Source: Saccharibacillus sacchari DSM 19268 (GTDB lineage Bacteria; Bacillota; Bacilli; Paenibacillales; Paenibacillaceae). Taken from it: a DNA stretch of 64,000 nt. Positions within the stretch are counted from its first letter, which is position 1, and each line of letters begins with the position of its first letter. This document shows, in pieces, positions 9,492 to 18,583 of the stretch. The stretch is taken from the NCBI RefSeq assembly GCF_000585395.1, contig NZ_KK073875.1, positions 4,970,274 to 5,034,273 of the forward strand, read 5' to 3'. The notes under the pieces were generated by a model. The model worked only from the letters and a program-made list of their open reading frames with translations, ran no database searches and was not told where the DNA came from. The position numbers were made by a program, and so were the translations under genes.

Positions 9492-10328
9492 CTAGAGATT
9501 ATCTTTTTCCGCAAGACGCTGCAAATGTACGGTCAAATAACTGGATTCCGCCTTGTAAACCGGGAGTCCCAGCCGCTTTTCCATCACTTTGGTCAATTTC
9601 CAAGCAAGCGAATACATTTCCGGATATTCCCTTCCGAGCAGCTCGGCCAAGCGATCCGTGGAACGAACTTCTTCGCCGCGGCAGACCCGTTCGATCGCGA
9701 AACGAAGATGGGTCAATAGGCGCGAATAATCGAGGCTGGCACGATTCAAGCCGCCGTCCAGATTCTCTTCGATCAGGTCGACCAAATCCGCGATCAACTC
9801 GGAATGCCCTCTCACCTCGGTAATGGGACGGTTCGTAATCGCGCTATGGATATGCAAAGCGACGAAACCCACCTCATCCTGACCCAATGCGATGCCCAGA
9901 CGTTCTTCGATCAGATTGACGACATACTGCGCCAGTTCATACTCTTCCGGATAAATTTCCTTCGTTTCATAAAGAAAAGGATTTTGGAATGTGATTCCCT
10001 TTTCCGTACGTTTGAGCGCAAACGCAATATGATCGGTCAAAGCGACATGGATATGCTCGTTCAGCGGCGAAGCAATCCGTGTGCTAATTGTCTGAATCGC
10101 TTCGTTCATCACCTCGATCAGATTCTCGTCGACTTGAGGAAGCAGCTGCTTGTACTGTTCCTGCTCACGGCGGCTGCGTAAAATAAACATCTTCTCCGCT
10201 GCCTCGGATTCGATCGAATCCTTCTCCGAGCGCCCGAATCCGATTCCTTTCCCGATAACGACCACTTCACCGTAATGCGGATCGTCCGCAATAATGACAT
10301 TGTTGTTCAAGACTTTGGACACCAGCAT
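9492..10328 (-). CDS. glcT: BglG-family transcription antiterminator GlcT
   Basis: The 278-residue protein has an N-terminal RNA-binding CAT domain (about 1-55: VSKVLNNNVIIADD and EVVVIGKGIGFGR). Two PTS regulation domains follow, with conserved histidines in HIHVALTDHI (PRD1) and ALHIHSAI. Such proteins bind a RAT hairpin in the nascent RNA and prevent termination when the PTS transports sugar. A RAT site lies just downstream, ahead of the IIBA gene, which makes GlcT the natural assignment. GAGGAG precedes the ATG by 13 bases. Confidence 0.92.
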   Translation of the reverse strand: MLVSKVLNNNVIIADDPHYGEVVVIGKGIGFGRSEKDSIESEAAEKMFILRSRREQEQYKQLLPQVDENLIEVMNEAIQTISTRIASPLNEHIHVALTDHIAFALKRTEKGITFQNPFLYETKEIYPEEYELAQYVVNLIEERLGIALGQDEVGFVALHIHSAITNRPITEVRGHSELIADLVDLIEENLDGGLNRASLDYSRLLTHLRFAIERVCRGEEVRSTDRLAELLGREYPEMYSLAWKLTKVMEKRLGLPVYKAESSYLTVHLQRLAEKDNL

Positions 10329-10444
10329 CCGCTTGCTTCCGCTCCTCTTCGTTACAGCTCATTATGACGAATAGATTACCAAAAAAACGCCTGAAATTCA
10401 ACTTTGCGTTACGCTTACGCGCTTAGCATAGGCTTGTTTCGACG

Positions 10445-11296
10445 CTATTTCGAGATATCGACAAACCCTTCGCCGAATACGTCGCGCACATCGTGGATCG
10501 TCACAAAGGCATCTTTATCGGCGCTCTTCACGATCTTTTTCAACTGCGAGACTTCCTGCTTGCTAATAACAATATAAAGAACTTCCTTTGCTTCCTTGGT
10601 GTAAAATCCGTGTCCGGACAGTACCGTTACGCCGCGATCCATCGCCGTATTGACCTGCTCGGCAATCGTATGCTGATGCTTGGAGATAATCATAACGGCC
10701 TTCTTCGGATTCAAACCTTCGACGATAAAGTCCATCACCTTGGTTCCCACATAAAGCAGCACGATGGTAAACATGAAGTTTTCCACTTCAATGACCATCA
10801 GCGAGGCTACAGCAACGATCACGTCGAAGAACAGCAGCCCGTAGCTAATGTTCCAATCCAGATATTTGTTCGCCAAACGAGCCAAAATAACCGTGCCCGC
10901 CGTCGTCCCGCCTACGCGCACGATCATGCCGATTCCGACACCCGCAAAAATACCGGCAAAGATCGCATTGACTGTTTTTTCTGTCGAAGCGATGTCCCAA
11001 CCTTCCGTCAAATGCAAAAATAACGAATTAAACGCAACCGCTAAAATTGTATAAATAATCGTCTTCTTATCCAGAAAACGATAGCCGATTACCAACAAAA
11101 ATCCGTTGATAATCAAATTGACGAGACCGGGCGACCACTGAAGCCAATAATACAAAATGATCGTAACGCCGGTTACCCCACCCTCGCCAAAGTCGTTGGG
11201 GATAACAAACAGATTGACCGCCAGCGCAAAGATAAAGGCGCCGAGCGCGATAAACGCGACATCGGTAATCGTCTTGGTTACTGCTTTTCTTTTCAT
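10445..11296 (-). CDS. YitT-family membrane protein (DUF161/DUF2179)
   Basis: The 283-residue protein begins MKRKAVTKTITDVAFIALGAF and has about five membrane helices in its first 190 residues. The family signature NLFVIPNDFGEGGVTGV is present. A soluble C-terminal DUF2179 domain follows (KVMDFIVEGLNPKKAVMIIS... to the end). The family's function is not established. Its start is uncertain: an ATG at 11296 is chosen for similarity to family N termini, but the ribosome site there is weak and longer in-frame starts exist. It is monocistronic. Confidence 0.85.
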   Translation of the reverse strand: MKRKAVTKTITDVAFIALGAFIFALAVNLFVIPNDFGEGGVTGVTIILYYWLQWSPGLVNLIINGFLLVIGYRFLDKKTIIYTILAVAFNSLFLHLTEGWDIASTEKTVNAIFAGIFAGVGIGMIVRVGGTTAGTVILARLANKYLDWNISYGLLFFDVIVAVASLMVIEVENFMFTIVLLYVGTKVMDFIVEGLNPKKAVMIISKHQHTIAEQVNTAMDRGVTVLSGHGFYTKEAKEVLYIVISKQEVSQLKKIVKSADKDAFVTIHDVRDVFGEGFVDISK

Positions 11297-11536
11297 AAGT
11301 TCATTCCCGTCCTTTTCCGGCATCTCGCCAGCGATAACACCTGTCTGCACAACCGCTGAGCCACACGCAATCCCCTAATTCTATCCCATGAAAAAAAGGA
11401 CCGTCAACCTGCATTTTCTCTAGGAAAATACGGGATTCGGCCCTTCTTGCATACTTATTCGAAAACGGTGCAAAACCTATTCGTCTCCAAATCCATTCGG
11501 AGCACCCGGATCGAGCTAATCCATCCAAATACTCGG

Positions 11537-13114
11537 TTACTCGGTTCTCTCTTCCGCAGGACGTTCCGCCAAGGCAACGGCCTCGGATCTTGCTGCTTTT
11601 TCTGCTGCCAGGTTAGCGCCCACTTGCGCATCGGTCGGTGCTTTTTTGCCTCCGGTCAGATTCTGAATCATCTGCTCCAGATCCAGCCCCGATACGCTCT
11701 TCAACATTTCAGGCGCGGTTGCCATAAGCTCGGTGACATAGCTGCTCACGCGCGCAGCACCGCCGCCTTCGCCGCGTCCGGTATCGACGACCGTAATCTT
11801 GTCGACCGCCGCGATCGGCTCGGCAATCTTGCCTGCCAGTTCCGGAAGCATATTGACGATAACGTCCAGAATGGCCGCTTCTCCGTAATGCTTGAACGCT
11901 TCGGCCAATTTTTCTTTGGCTTCGGCTTCGGCAAGACCGCGCAGACGGATAACTTCGGCTTCCGCCGTACCTTTGGCGAGCTCGGCGTCGGCAGACGCGA
12001 TACCGTCCAGGCGTTTCTGCTCGGCGGAGGCTTTGGCCTGCGTTTCGATCGAATACTGGTGCGCATCGGCTTCGCGCATCCGGCGAGCTTTATCCGCTTC
12101 CGCCGCGACTTCTACGGCGTAACGATCGGCATCGGCTTTTTTCTTGACTTCGGCATCGTATTGCTTTTGACGAACCAGAATTTCTTTTTCCTGCAAGTCG
12201 ATCTCGCGGTCTTTACGTACCAGTTCAACGCGCATTTGTTCTTCGACAGCTGTCTGCTTGGCACGCGCTTCCTGAATCAGATAAGCTTGGTCGGCGTCGG
12301 CTTTCGCCGTATCCTGATCGCGTTTGAACGCGGCGATCTTCAATTCTTTTTCTTTTTGTCCTTCGGCAATGTTCGTATCGCGAATCAGTTCGGCTTTTTG
12401 TCCTTCTTCTTCGGCACGAGCTTTTTGAATCCGCGAATCTCTCACGGCTTCCGCTTCGGCAATCTCCGCGTCGCGCTTCACGGCCGCGATTCGCGGCTTA
12501 CCGAGAGACTCCAGATAGCCGTGCTTGTCACGGACGTCTTTGATGGTAAAGGAAACGATTTGCAGGCCCATCTTCTTCAGGTCGCGTGCCGCGACACTTT
12601 GCACTTCTTGAGCAAAACGGTCACGGTTGCGGTACATCTCTTCGACCGTCATGGAACCGAGGATCGAACGCAAATGGCCTTCCAATACTTCCTGAGCTTC
12701 CGACTTGAGGGATTCGATCGGCTTGCCCATGTACTGCTCGGCAGCCGTCGCCACGTCTTCCGTCGAGCTGCCGATCTTGATGATCGCCACGCCGTCGGCC
12801 AATACCGGAACCCCCTGCTCCGTATACACTTCCGGTGTCGTTACGTCCAGCTTATGCGACAACAGCGACAAATATTCGGCCTTTTGGAAAATCGGCAGAA
12901 TGAATGCGCCACCGCCGCGCACGATCTTGATTTTGCGTCCGGCTTCGTCGTCGGCAATATTTTTCGTGCCGAGGAACGAACCGGTCACCACCATCGCCTC
13001 ATCCGTGCTAACCGTCTTGTAACGGGCCCAAAACGCCAACCCCAGTACGAGCAGCACGGCCACGACGATACCCGGAATCAGTAGATAATCCGGAATCTGA
13101 TCGAAAAAGTTCAT
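11537..13114 (-). CDS. floT: Flotillin-like membrane scaffold protein
   Basis: The 525-residue protein has one N-terminal membrane segment (about 11-29) and an SPFH/band 7 domain to about residue 200. A long alanine- and glutamate-rich coiled coil with many EAEA repeats follows (about 215-420), then a flotillin C-terminal region. This is the architecture of Bacillus FloT/YuaG, which organises ordered membrane microdomains. It is one base downstream of an NfeD gene, the standard partner. The pair has a sigma-W-like promoter, so induction by envelope stress is expected. Confidence 0.94.
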   Translation of the reverse strand: MNFFDQIPDYLLIPGIVVAVLLVLGLAFWARYKTVSTDEAMVVTGSFLGTKNIADDEAGRKIKIVRGGGAFILPIFQKAEYLSLLSHKLDVTTPEVYTEQGVPVLADGVAIIKIGSSTEDVATAAEQYMGKPIESLKSEAQEVLEGHLRSILGSMTVEEMYRNRDRFAQEVQSVAARDLKKMGLQIVSFTIKDVRDKHGYLESLGKPRIAAVKRDAEIAEAEAVRDSRIQKARAEEEGQKAELIRDTNIAEGQKEKELKIAAFKRDQDTAKADADQAYLIQEARAKQTAVEEQMRVELVRKDREIDLQEKEILVRQKQYDAEVKKKADADRYAVEVAAEADKARRMREADAHQYSIETQAKASAEQKRLDGIASADAELAKGTAEAEVIRLRGLAEAEAKEKLAEAFKHYGEAAILDVIVNMLPELAGKIAEPIAAVDKITVVDTGRGEGGGAARVSSYVTELMATAPEMLKSVSGLDLEQMIQNLTGGKKAPTDAQVGANLAAEKAARSEAVALAERPAEERTE

Positions 13115-13115
13115 T

Positions 13116-13655
13116 TTACTCCAACCCCTTTTCTGTTTTTTCGAGTTCGCTTACGCCCAGCGTCCCATCTTCGATGTCAATGACGACCACCCTGACTCCC
13201 GCAGGAATCCAGTCTCCGTCGAAGCTAAAAGCCGTGTGCAGCGTATTGCCCGAACCGCCCATGCTGACCATAACCTCGCCGTAGCCTTTTTCCGGAACCG
13301 GCACGGTAACTTCACCGATTCGGCCTGTCAGATCGTTCATCGAGTAGCCTACCGAATTCTCGCTGCCTCGCATCGGCTTCACATAACCGAAGTAAAGCAG
13401 CAGACCCGAGAGCAGCGCACACAGTACCGAAGCCGATACGCTCCACAGCGGCGGCAAGCCCGCATAACGCTCAATCAAGATGCCGGCTCCGCCGAAAACG
13501 GTGACCATCCCGGCAAGTACGACAGGCTGCAGGAACTCGAACGACAACGCGTCGAACACACCGCCCAGCGCGTCGCCGATCCAATCCCCGAACACGACGC
13601 TGATTAACGCAAACAGGACTCCGCCTACCAAGCAACCTAAATAGAGCGCTTCCAT
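13116..13655 (-). CDS. NfeD-family membrane protein, flotillin partner
   Basis: The 179-residue protein begins MEALYLGCLVGGVLFALISV. It has three hydrophobic segments (about 5-25, 42-62, 70-92) and a C-terminal OB-fold domain (NDLTGRIGEVTVPVPEKGYGEV...). That is the short NfeD type encoded beside flotillin genes, comparable to Bacillus YuaF. GGAGG lies 12 bases before the ATG. Its stop and the flotillin ATG are separated by one base, so the two are coupled. Its role is probably in building or regulating flotillin microdomains. Confidence 0.88.
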   Translation of the reverse strand: MEALYLGCLVGGVLFALISVVFGDWIGDALGGVFDALSFEFLQPVVLAGMVTVFGGAGILIERYAGLPPLWSVSASVLCALLSGLLLYFGYVKPMRGSENSVGYSMNDLTGRIGEVTVPVPEKGYGEVMVSMGGSGNTLHTAFSFDGDWIPAGVRVVVIDIEDGTLGVSELEKTEKGLE

Positions 13656-13822
13656 AGTCGCATCATTCCTCCATTCTTGGAGCTTTCCCATCCCGTTTCG
13701 GCATTCGGCGGCTCTTCCGTTATGGAAAAGCCTGTGCATGATGTACGAGTTTATCGCGCATTGCTTTATCACGCTGAAGCGCCGCCGCAAGCCGAAATTT
13801 TGTGAATGGGTATATTGTTACA

Positions 13823-13848
13823 TACGGGTGATTGCCGATTTGGTTTCA
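13823..13848 (-). promoter_or_regulatory. Candidate sigma-W (ECF) promoter of nfeD-floT
   Basis: On the minus strand TGAAAC is followed after exactly 16 bases by CGTA, the sigma-W-type consensus. It lies about 170 bases before the NfeD start. The homologous Bacillus yuaF-floT operon is known to be sigma-W controlled. Confidence 0.7.
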
Positions 13849-13865
13849 TTTTTCTCTAAATTAGT

Positions 13866-14441
13866 TCAATTTTCCTGCGAAGTAGAGACTTGGGCTAAAA
13901 TTCCCAGCAGTTCATCTTCTTCAAATCCCGAATTCGCGCTTGCTTGCAGGGTATATGTTACGTCATTCGGCCTAGCCGTAGCGTAAACCATATGGTTTTC
14001 AAGATTAGCGACTTGAATCTCGGTTCCTTCCACGGAACGCGATTCCGAACCTTGAACCGTTGCAGGACGCTCGCTTAAGGTTAGCAACAACGCTTGATCG
14101 CCTTCGTACGGGCCATATAGCAGTTCTTCGATCGGTAGAGTGTCTTCGCTTATCAACTTGCCTTTCTCACGCGAATAAACCAAGACGATGCTATCTTTGT
14201 CCATCGGATCGACCTCATCGCTTTTAAGCTCGTCAGGCATGGAAAAGTTTTTATCTTTGTAGGCCAGACTGAGTTCGACCCCTTCGATATTCGGAATCCC
14301 GGCATCCGGGTAAACCTTTTGCACTTCGCGTCTTGCGTCGACCAGACCATCAGGTTCGGCAGGCGTAGATGAGCACGCAGCGAGCGAAGTCGCGAGCAGT
14401 ACGGAGATTAAAAGTTGCGGCGTCTTATTGGGTATTTTCAT
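13866..14441 (-). CDS. Putative lipoprotein, unknown function
   Basis: The 191-residue protein has a lipoprotein signal peptide: MKIPNKTPQLLISVLLATS, then lipobox LAAC with the lipidated Cys at 23. The mature part is acidic and has no motif I can name. Its C terminus (VYATARPNDVTYTLQASAN...EEDELLGILAQV) has the general shape of DUF4367-type exported domains, like the neighbour upstream; this is a weak inference. GAGAGGAGCTG precedes the ATG. It is probably anchored on the outer face of the membrane. Confidence 0.75.
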   Translation of the reverse strand: MKIPNKTPQLLISVLLATSLAACSSTPAEPDGLVDARREVQKVYPDAGIPNIEGVELSLAYKDKNFSMPDELKSDEVDPMDKDSIVLVYSREKGKLISEDTLPIEELLYGPYEGDQALLLTLSERPATVQGSESRSVEGTEIQVANLENHMVYATARPNDVTYTLQASANSGFEEDELLGILAQVSTSQEN

Positions 14442-14481
14442 GGTGAATCAGCTCCTCTCTAACTGATAAGCGCAGAGAATG

Positions 14482-14655
14482 AGTGAGTCGTTATGGAGAA
14501 ATTTTGAGGGAAGCGGGGGCGCTGCGGGAGAAATTACAAGCATATGCTTCCGAAGTGCATTTCTTCGAAATGCTTTACAAGCCGCTGTCTCACGAAGAAA
14601 GCTTTCAGCTTTCCTCGTTCAAAGGCGTCTTTCACTGAATTTCTCCCTCCGCTAG
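14482..14655. repeat. Intergenic repeat copy A
   Basis: This gene-free stretch shares TTCAAAGGCG and a 20-base block (14631-14650) with the intergenic region near 47626, where the block has one mismatch. It also contains an inverted pair, GGGAGAAATT at 14526 and AATTTCTCCC at 14638. No protein is evident. It may be a diverged copy of a small dispersed repeat. Confidence 0.5.
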
Positions 14656-14689
14656 AGCTTCCTCAGTGGTTTAGGGAAAGAAGCAAAGA

Positions 14690-14720
14690 AAAGAGACCAG
14701 CGGTTGCATGGTCTCTTTTT
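14690..14720 (-). terminator. Terminator after the frameshifted exported gene
   Basis: AGAGACC and GGTCTCT pair across a 12-base loop just downstream of the stop at 14729. Both strands show short T-runs. Confidence 0.7.
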
Positions 14721-14728
14721 GGAGAGAA

Positions 14729-15380
14729 TCAGAAGTTGATTTTTTCGGCGATTTCTTTTAAGGCATTTAGGCTAATTGTCGGGCTGCCGGTATGCAGAAC
14801 ATAATAACAGTCTTCCGTAGCGATCCACACTTGTTTTTTGGATCCGCCTTTGATCGAAGAAGTGTCTTCGAGGATCGCGGGATGACCTTCGATGTCTCCG
14901 ATCGTGATGAACGAAGGATCGAAGTAAGCTTGCTGGGTATCGATGGCGGATTGAGGATTTCGATCTAGGCTTTTTATTTGGTAGATATTGATTTCAGACT
15001 GATCTTCTGTCGCGTATACGATATGAATTATATCTGTTCCGAGGTTATCCTCTAACGAAGCGTATTTTTTGTGCAGGATCTTGTTGTTGAAAAAGGATGA
15101 GAATTTCCCAGGTTGAGTAGAGAACGCCGAATCCTGATGTTCTTTTTCCAGACTCAACGGGATTTTGATTTCGTTGTTCGCCTCAAATTCCTCAAGACTT
15201 ATGGAGCCGTATATCGGTGCCCCTTGAAGCGCTGCTTCGCTACTACGTGCAGTCTCGACCACCGAATGTTTCGTTCGAAGAAACCGGATATTTCGCGGCA
15301 TAAGCTTGCTGATACATCGTCGCTCCTCCAAGTACGATTACGGAAGACATTACAGTGGCGATCATTGTTTTTTTGTTCAT
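14729..15380 (-). pseudogene. Exported DUF4367-like protein, frameshifted
   Basis: Translation from an ATG at 15380 with GAGAGGAG upstream gives a clear signal peptide, MNKKTMIATVMSSVIVLGGA then TMYQQAYAAKYP. That frame stops after 45 codons at 15243. The mature domain continues in the next frame, from about 15290 to 14729: ARSSEAALQGAPIYG through DCYYVLHTGSPTISLNALKE to the end. A one-base insertion or two-base deletion near 15245-15290 would explain this. The C-terminal pattern (W..TEDCYYVL...L..IAEKI) resembles DUF4367 domains. It may be a true pseudogene, a phase-variable gene or a sequencing error. Confidence 0.7.
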
Positions 15381-15462
15381 TGCATTCGTGCTCCTCTCAA
15401 TCAAATTCGGAATAGCCTATATGCTGAACGGGATTAGTATAAAAAAGTTTACTATAAAAATA

Positions 15463-15499
15463 AAAACACGATCCCCGATTGATACCGGGGTCGTGTTTT
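15463..15499 (-). terminator. Terminator of the alcohol dehydrogenase gene
   Basis: An AAAACACGATCCCCG arm pairs with CGGGGTCGTGTTTT. On the minus strand it is followed by a T-rich run. It lies about 50 bases after the dehydrogenase stop. Confidence 0.85.
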
Positions 15500-15546
15500 G
15501 ACGTTCATGCTTTGGAGTTGCAAAAGTTTCAGCTTCCCAATACGGC

Positions 15547-16710
15547 TTACAGCGAAGCTTTATAGATCGCCACGACGTCTTCGCGCTGCAGTTTGTTGAA
15601 GTTGCCGAAAGGTCCGAATTTCATCGCTTTGTCGGCCATTTCTTCGATGCGGCTGCTATCGATCTCGTAGTCGGCCAGCGTGCTTGGAGCGCCGATGGAG
15701 TTCCAGAATGCGCGCAATGCTTCGATACCTTCGAGACCGACTTCTTCGGCGGATTTGCCTGTCGCGTCGATACCGAAGACGTTGACGGCAAGCTTTTTGA
15801 AGCGCTCCGGATCAACGCTCAAGCTGTGCTTCATCCAGTTCGGGAACAGGATCGCCAGACCCCCGCCGTGCGGGATATCGTAAACGGCCGATACGGCATG
15901 CTCGACGTTATGGGTTGCCCAGTCGCCGGTGCTGCCCATGCTCAGAACGCCGTTCAGTGCCATCGTGCCGCTGTACATAATCGTTTCGCGCAGCTCGAAG
16001 TTTTCCAGGTCGTCGATCAGCTTCGGACCCGCTTCGATTACGGCACGGAGTACGGACTCGCAGAAGCCGTCTTGCACGGGCGTGTTGCTTTCGAGGTGGA
16101 AATACGTCTCCAGCACGTGCGACATCATATCGACGATGCCGTATACCGTTTGGTCTTTTGGCAGGGAGTACGTGAACTCCGGATCGAGGATCGAGAAGGT
16201 CGGGAACGAATACGCGCTGCCCCAGCCCAGTTTCTCCATCGTTTGCTCGTTGGTAATAACGGAACCGCTGTTCATTTCCGAACCGGTTGCCGCCATTGTC
16301 AGCACGACGCCGAGCGGAAGACCGTCTTTGGCAGCCGCTTTGCGTTCCGCGAAGTCCCACATGTCGCCGTCGTATTTCGCGCCGACCGCGATTGCTTTGG
16401 CACAGTCGATCACGCTGCCTCCGCCGACCGCAAGGATCAGGTCGATGTTCTCGTTTTTGCACAAGTCCACGCCTTTATGAACCGTCGACAGACGAGGATT
16501 CGGTTCGACGCCGGCAAGTTCAACTACGTTCGAGCCGATCTCTTTGAGCAAAGAAGTTACGCTATCGTACAAACCGGAGCGTTTGATGCTGCCTCCTCCG
16601 TATACGAGCAGGATGTTTTTTCCGTATTGCGGAACCAGCGTTTTGAGTTGTTCCAGTTGGCCTTTGCCGAAAATAAGGCGTGTCGGATTATAGAAAGCGA
16701 AAGATTTCAT
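15547..16710 (-). CDS. Iron-containing alcohol dehydrogenase
   Basis: The 387-residue enzyme belongs to the group III (iron-activated) alcohol dehydrogenases, closest in look to the butanol-dehydrogenase/YugJ-YugK type. Landmarks are [12 protein letters not shown] at the start, the NAD-binding [13 protein letters not shown] near residue 98, and metal-site histidines in [20 protein letters not shown] around residues 258-275. It reduces aldehydes such as butanal or methylglyoxal with NAD(P)H; the exact substrate cannot be read. GGAAGGGG lies upstream of the ATG. It is monocistronic. Confidence 0.92.
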   Translation of the reverse strand: MKSFAFYNPTRLIFGKGQLEQLKTLVPQYGKNILLVYGGGSIKRSGLYDSVTSLLKEIGSNVVELAGVEPNPRLSTVHKGVDLCKNENIDLILAVGGGSVIDCAKAIAVGAKYDGDMWDFAERKAAAKDGLPLGVVLTMAATGSEMNSGSVITNEQTMEKLGWGSAYSFPTFSILDPEFTYSLPKDQTVYGIVDMMSHVLETYFHLESNTPVQDGFCESVLRAVIEAGPKLIDDLENFELRETIMYSGTMALNGVLSMGSTGDWATHNVEHAVSAVYDIPHGGGLAILFPNWMKHSLSVDPERFKKLAVNVFGIDATGKSAEEVGLEGIEALRAFWNSIGAPSTLADYEIDSSRIEEMADKAMKFGPFGNFNKLQREDVVAIYKASL

Positions 16711-16749
16711 GTGAATGTGTTACCCCTTCCTTTTCATAAGTTCGTATTC

Positions 16750-16777
16750 ATTATATACCGGATTGATCGGAAAACAA
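16750..16777 (-). promoter_or_regulatory. Sigma-A promoter of the alcohol dehydrogenase gene
   Basis: TTGTTT, 16 bases, then TATAAT on the minus strand, about 40 bases before the ATG. The -35 lies in the T-tract of the upstream gal terminator. Confidence 0.6.
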
Positions 16778-16817
16778 AAAAGACTGCCGCAGTCCGAAAA
16801 CGGCACGGCAGTCTTTT
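16776..16817 (-). terminator. Terminator of the galK-galE-galT operon
   Basis: AAGACTGCCG pairs with CGGCAGTCTT across a 17-base loop. On the minus strand it is followed by TTTTTTG. It lies about 65 bases after galT. Confidence 0.85.
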
Positions 16818-16882
16818 CAATCTTCAGCGGTCTCTATTAAGGGACGCGCGACGATGCTCAACAGCGGACAAGCTCCCGAATT

Positions 16883-18526
16883 TTACGCGTCTTGCCGGCT
16901 CCAGCCCAGACTGCTCACGTAACGGAAGAACGCTTCGCGGCCTGTAGCGTCCGTTTTATACACGCCCGCATGGCCCAGAATCTCCGTAAACTTGGCGCCG
17001 ACTTCAAGCTCGATAAGCGCTGTAGCGGCTTCCGGCGTTAGCTGCGAGCCGTGCGCGGCGATCAGCTCGCGTACCCACGGCAGATGCTGCGCCAGCACGT
17101 GGGACGCGTCGCTTTCCGCAGCAGCCAGCAAAGCGGAATCGCCGCTCAGCACGCGCCCGATTTGCTCCAGCTCGTCTTTCAGGCGTCCCGGCAGAATCGC
17201 CAGACCCATCACTTCGATGAGACCGATGTTTTCCTTTTTGATATGGTGCATTTCTCGGTGCGGGTGGAAAATGCCTTCCGGATGCGCAGCGTCGGTCCGG
17301 TTGTTGCGCAGCACCAGATCCAGCTCGTACGCGCCTTCGCGGCGGCGGACGATCGGCGTCACGGTGTTATGCCGAACGTTCTCTCCGTCTTTTTCGCTGG
17401 ACGCGCGTACGTTGACGCTTTCGTCGCTGTACGTTTTCCATGTCTCGTAGATCTCGTCCGCCGCTTCCAGCAGTTCCGCTTGATCGTCGCCCGTCAAACG
17501 GATGACCGACATCGGCCAGCGAACGACGGACAGCTTCACGGAAGGATATTGCGCATGCGCGAACACCGCTTCCGTCGGTGCTTTTTCGATCGGGAAGGTA
17601 TGCTTGCCGCCTTGGAAATGGTCGTGCGTCAAGATCGAACCGCCCACGATCGGCAGATCGGCGTTGGAACCCAGGAAATAATGCGGGAACCGATCGGTAA
17701 ACTGAAGCAGACGTCGCAATGTGTCCTTGGTCAGCTTCATCGGAACATGGTCGCGGTGCAGCACGATGCAGTGTTCGTTGTAGTAGACGTAAGGCGAATA
17801 CTGGAACAGCCAAGGCTCGTCGTTCAGCTCGAGCGGAATCACGCGCAGGTTCTGGCGGGCCGGGTGATTGATCCGTCCGGCATAACCCACGTTCTCGCGG
17901 CAAAGCTGGCATTTCGGATAGACCGGAGGCGGAAGCAGCTTGGCCTGCGCGATCTCTTCCGACGTTTTTTCCGGCTTGGACAGATTGATCGTGATCTCGA
18001 TCGTGCCGAATTCCGAATCATGCGTCCAATACATATTTTTCGCCACGCGATCCATACGGATGTAGTTCGAATCGATGCACCATTTGTAAAAACGATCCGT
18101 TGCCGCCGTGATGCCGCCTTCTTGTTCCGCTTGAAGGAAATCGCGCGTCACTTCGGACGGACGGGCAAGCAGCAGCCCCATCAGCTTGGCGTCGAGCAAG
18201 TCGCGCTGCGTATCGGTATTTTCCGGGATCATGCCGGTTTGCGCCGCGTAATCGATCAGCGTATCCAGCATCGGCTGCGGGCCTTCCGGCAATGTTTCGG
18301 CCAGCGCGTCAAGCGACGCTTCGGCAGAATTCGGATCGGCTCCGTAAGGCTCGTCGAATCCGAACTGCTCCAACAGACGGTTGCGCCCGAAGTCGCCGTC
18401 GGCTTCCTCCAACAATTTTTCCCGCAGCGCAAACGCCGTCAAACGCTCAATGGCTCTTAGCGCTTCTACTTTCGTCACTTCCCCCGCCGAACCCTGCTGC
18501 GCGTGCTGTTTCAACTTTTCGCTCAT
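16883..18526 (-). CDS. galT: Galactose-1-phosphate uridylyltransferase, class II
   Basis: The 547-residue protein is the long Gram-positive (GalT2) class. It exchanges UMP between UDP-glucose and galactose-1-phosphate in the Leloir pathway. Family stretches are CQLCRENVGYAGR with a CxxC near residue 210, IPLELNDEPWLFQYSPYVYYNEHCI, SILTHDHFQGGKHTFP with the H-D-H catalytic triplet, and HPHREMHHIKKENIGLIEVMGLA. ATG at 18526 is preferred because GGGGG lies eight bases before it; a GTG two codons earlier is too close. It is the last gene of the gal operon, 57 bases after galE. Confidence 0.93.
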   Translation of the reverse strand: MSEKLKQHAQQGSAGEVTKVEALRAIERLTAFALREKLLEEADGDFGRNRLLEQFGFDEPYGADPNSAEASLDALAETLPEGPQPMLDTLIDYAAQTGMIPENTDTQRDLLDAKLMGLLLARPSEVTRDFLQAEQEGGITAATDRFYKWCIDSNYIRMDRVAKNMYWTHDSEFGTIEITINLSKPEKTSEEIAQAKLLPPPVYPKCQLCRENVGYAGRINHPARQNLRVIPLELNDEPWLFQYSPYVYYNEHCIVLHRDHVPMKLTKDTLRRLLQFTDRFPHYFLGSNADLPIVGGSILTHDHFQGGKHTFPIEKAPTEAVFAHAQYPSVKLSVVRWPMSVIRLTGDDQAELLEAADEIYETWKTYSDESVNVRASSEKDGENVRHNTVTPIVRRREGAYELDLVLRNNRTDAAHPEGIFHPHREMHHIKKENIGLIEVMGLAILPGRLKDELEQIGRVLSGDSALLAAAESDASHVLAQHLPWVRELIAAHGSQLTPEAATALIELEVGAKFTEILGHAGVYKTDATGREAFFRYVSSLGWSRQDA

Positions 18527-18583
18527 GGACACTGCCCCCGTTATCGTTTTTTGAAGCGCGAATTCGTACCTTTGACCCGAATA

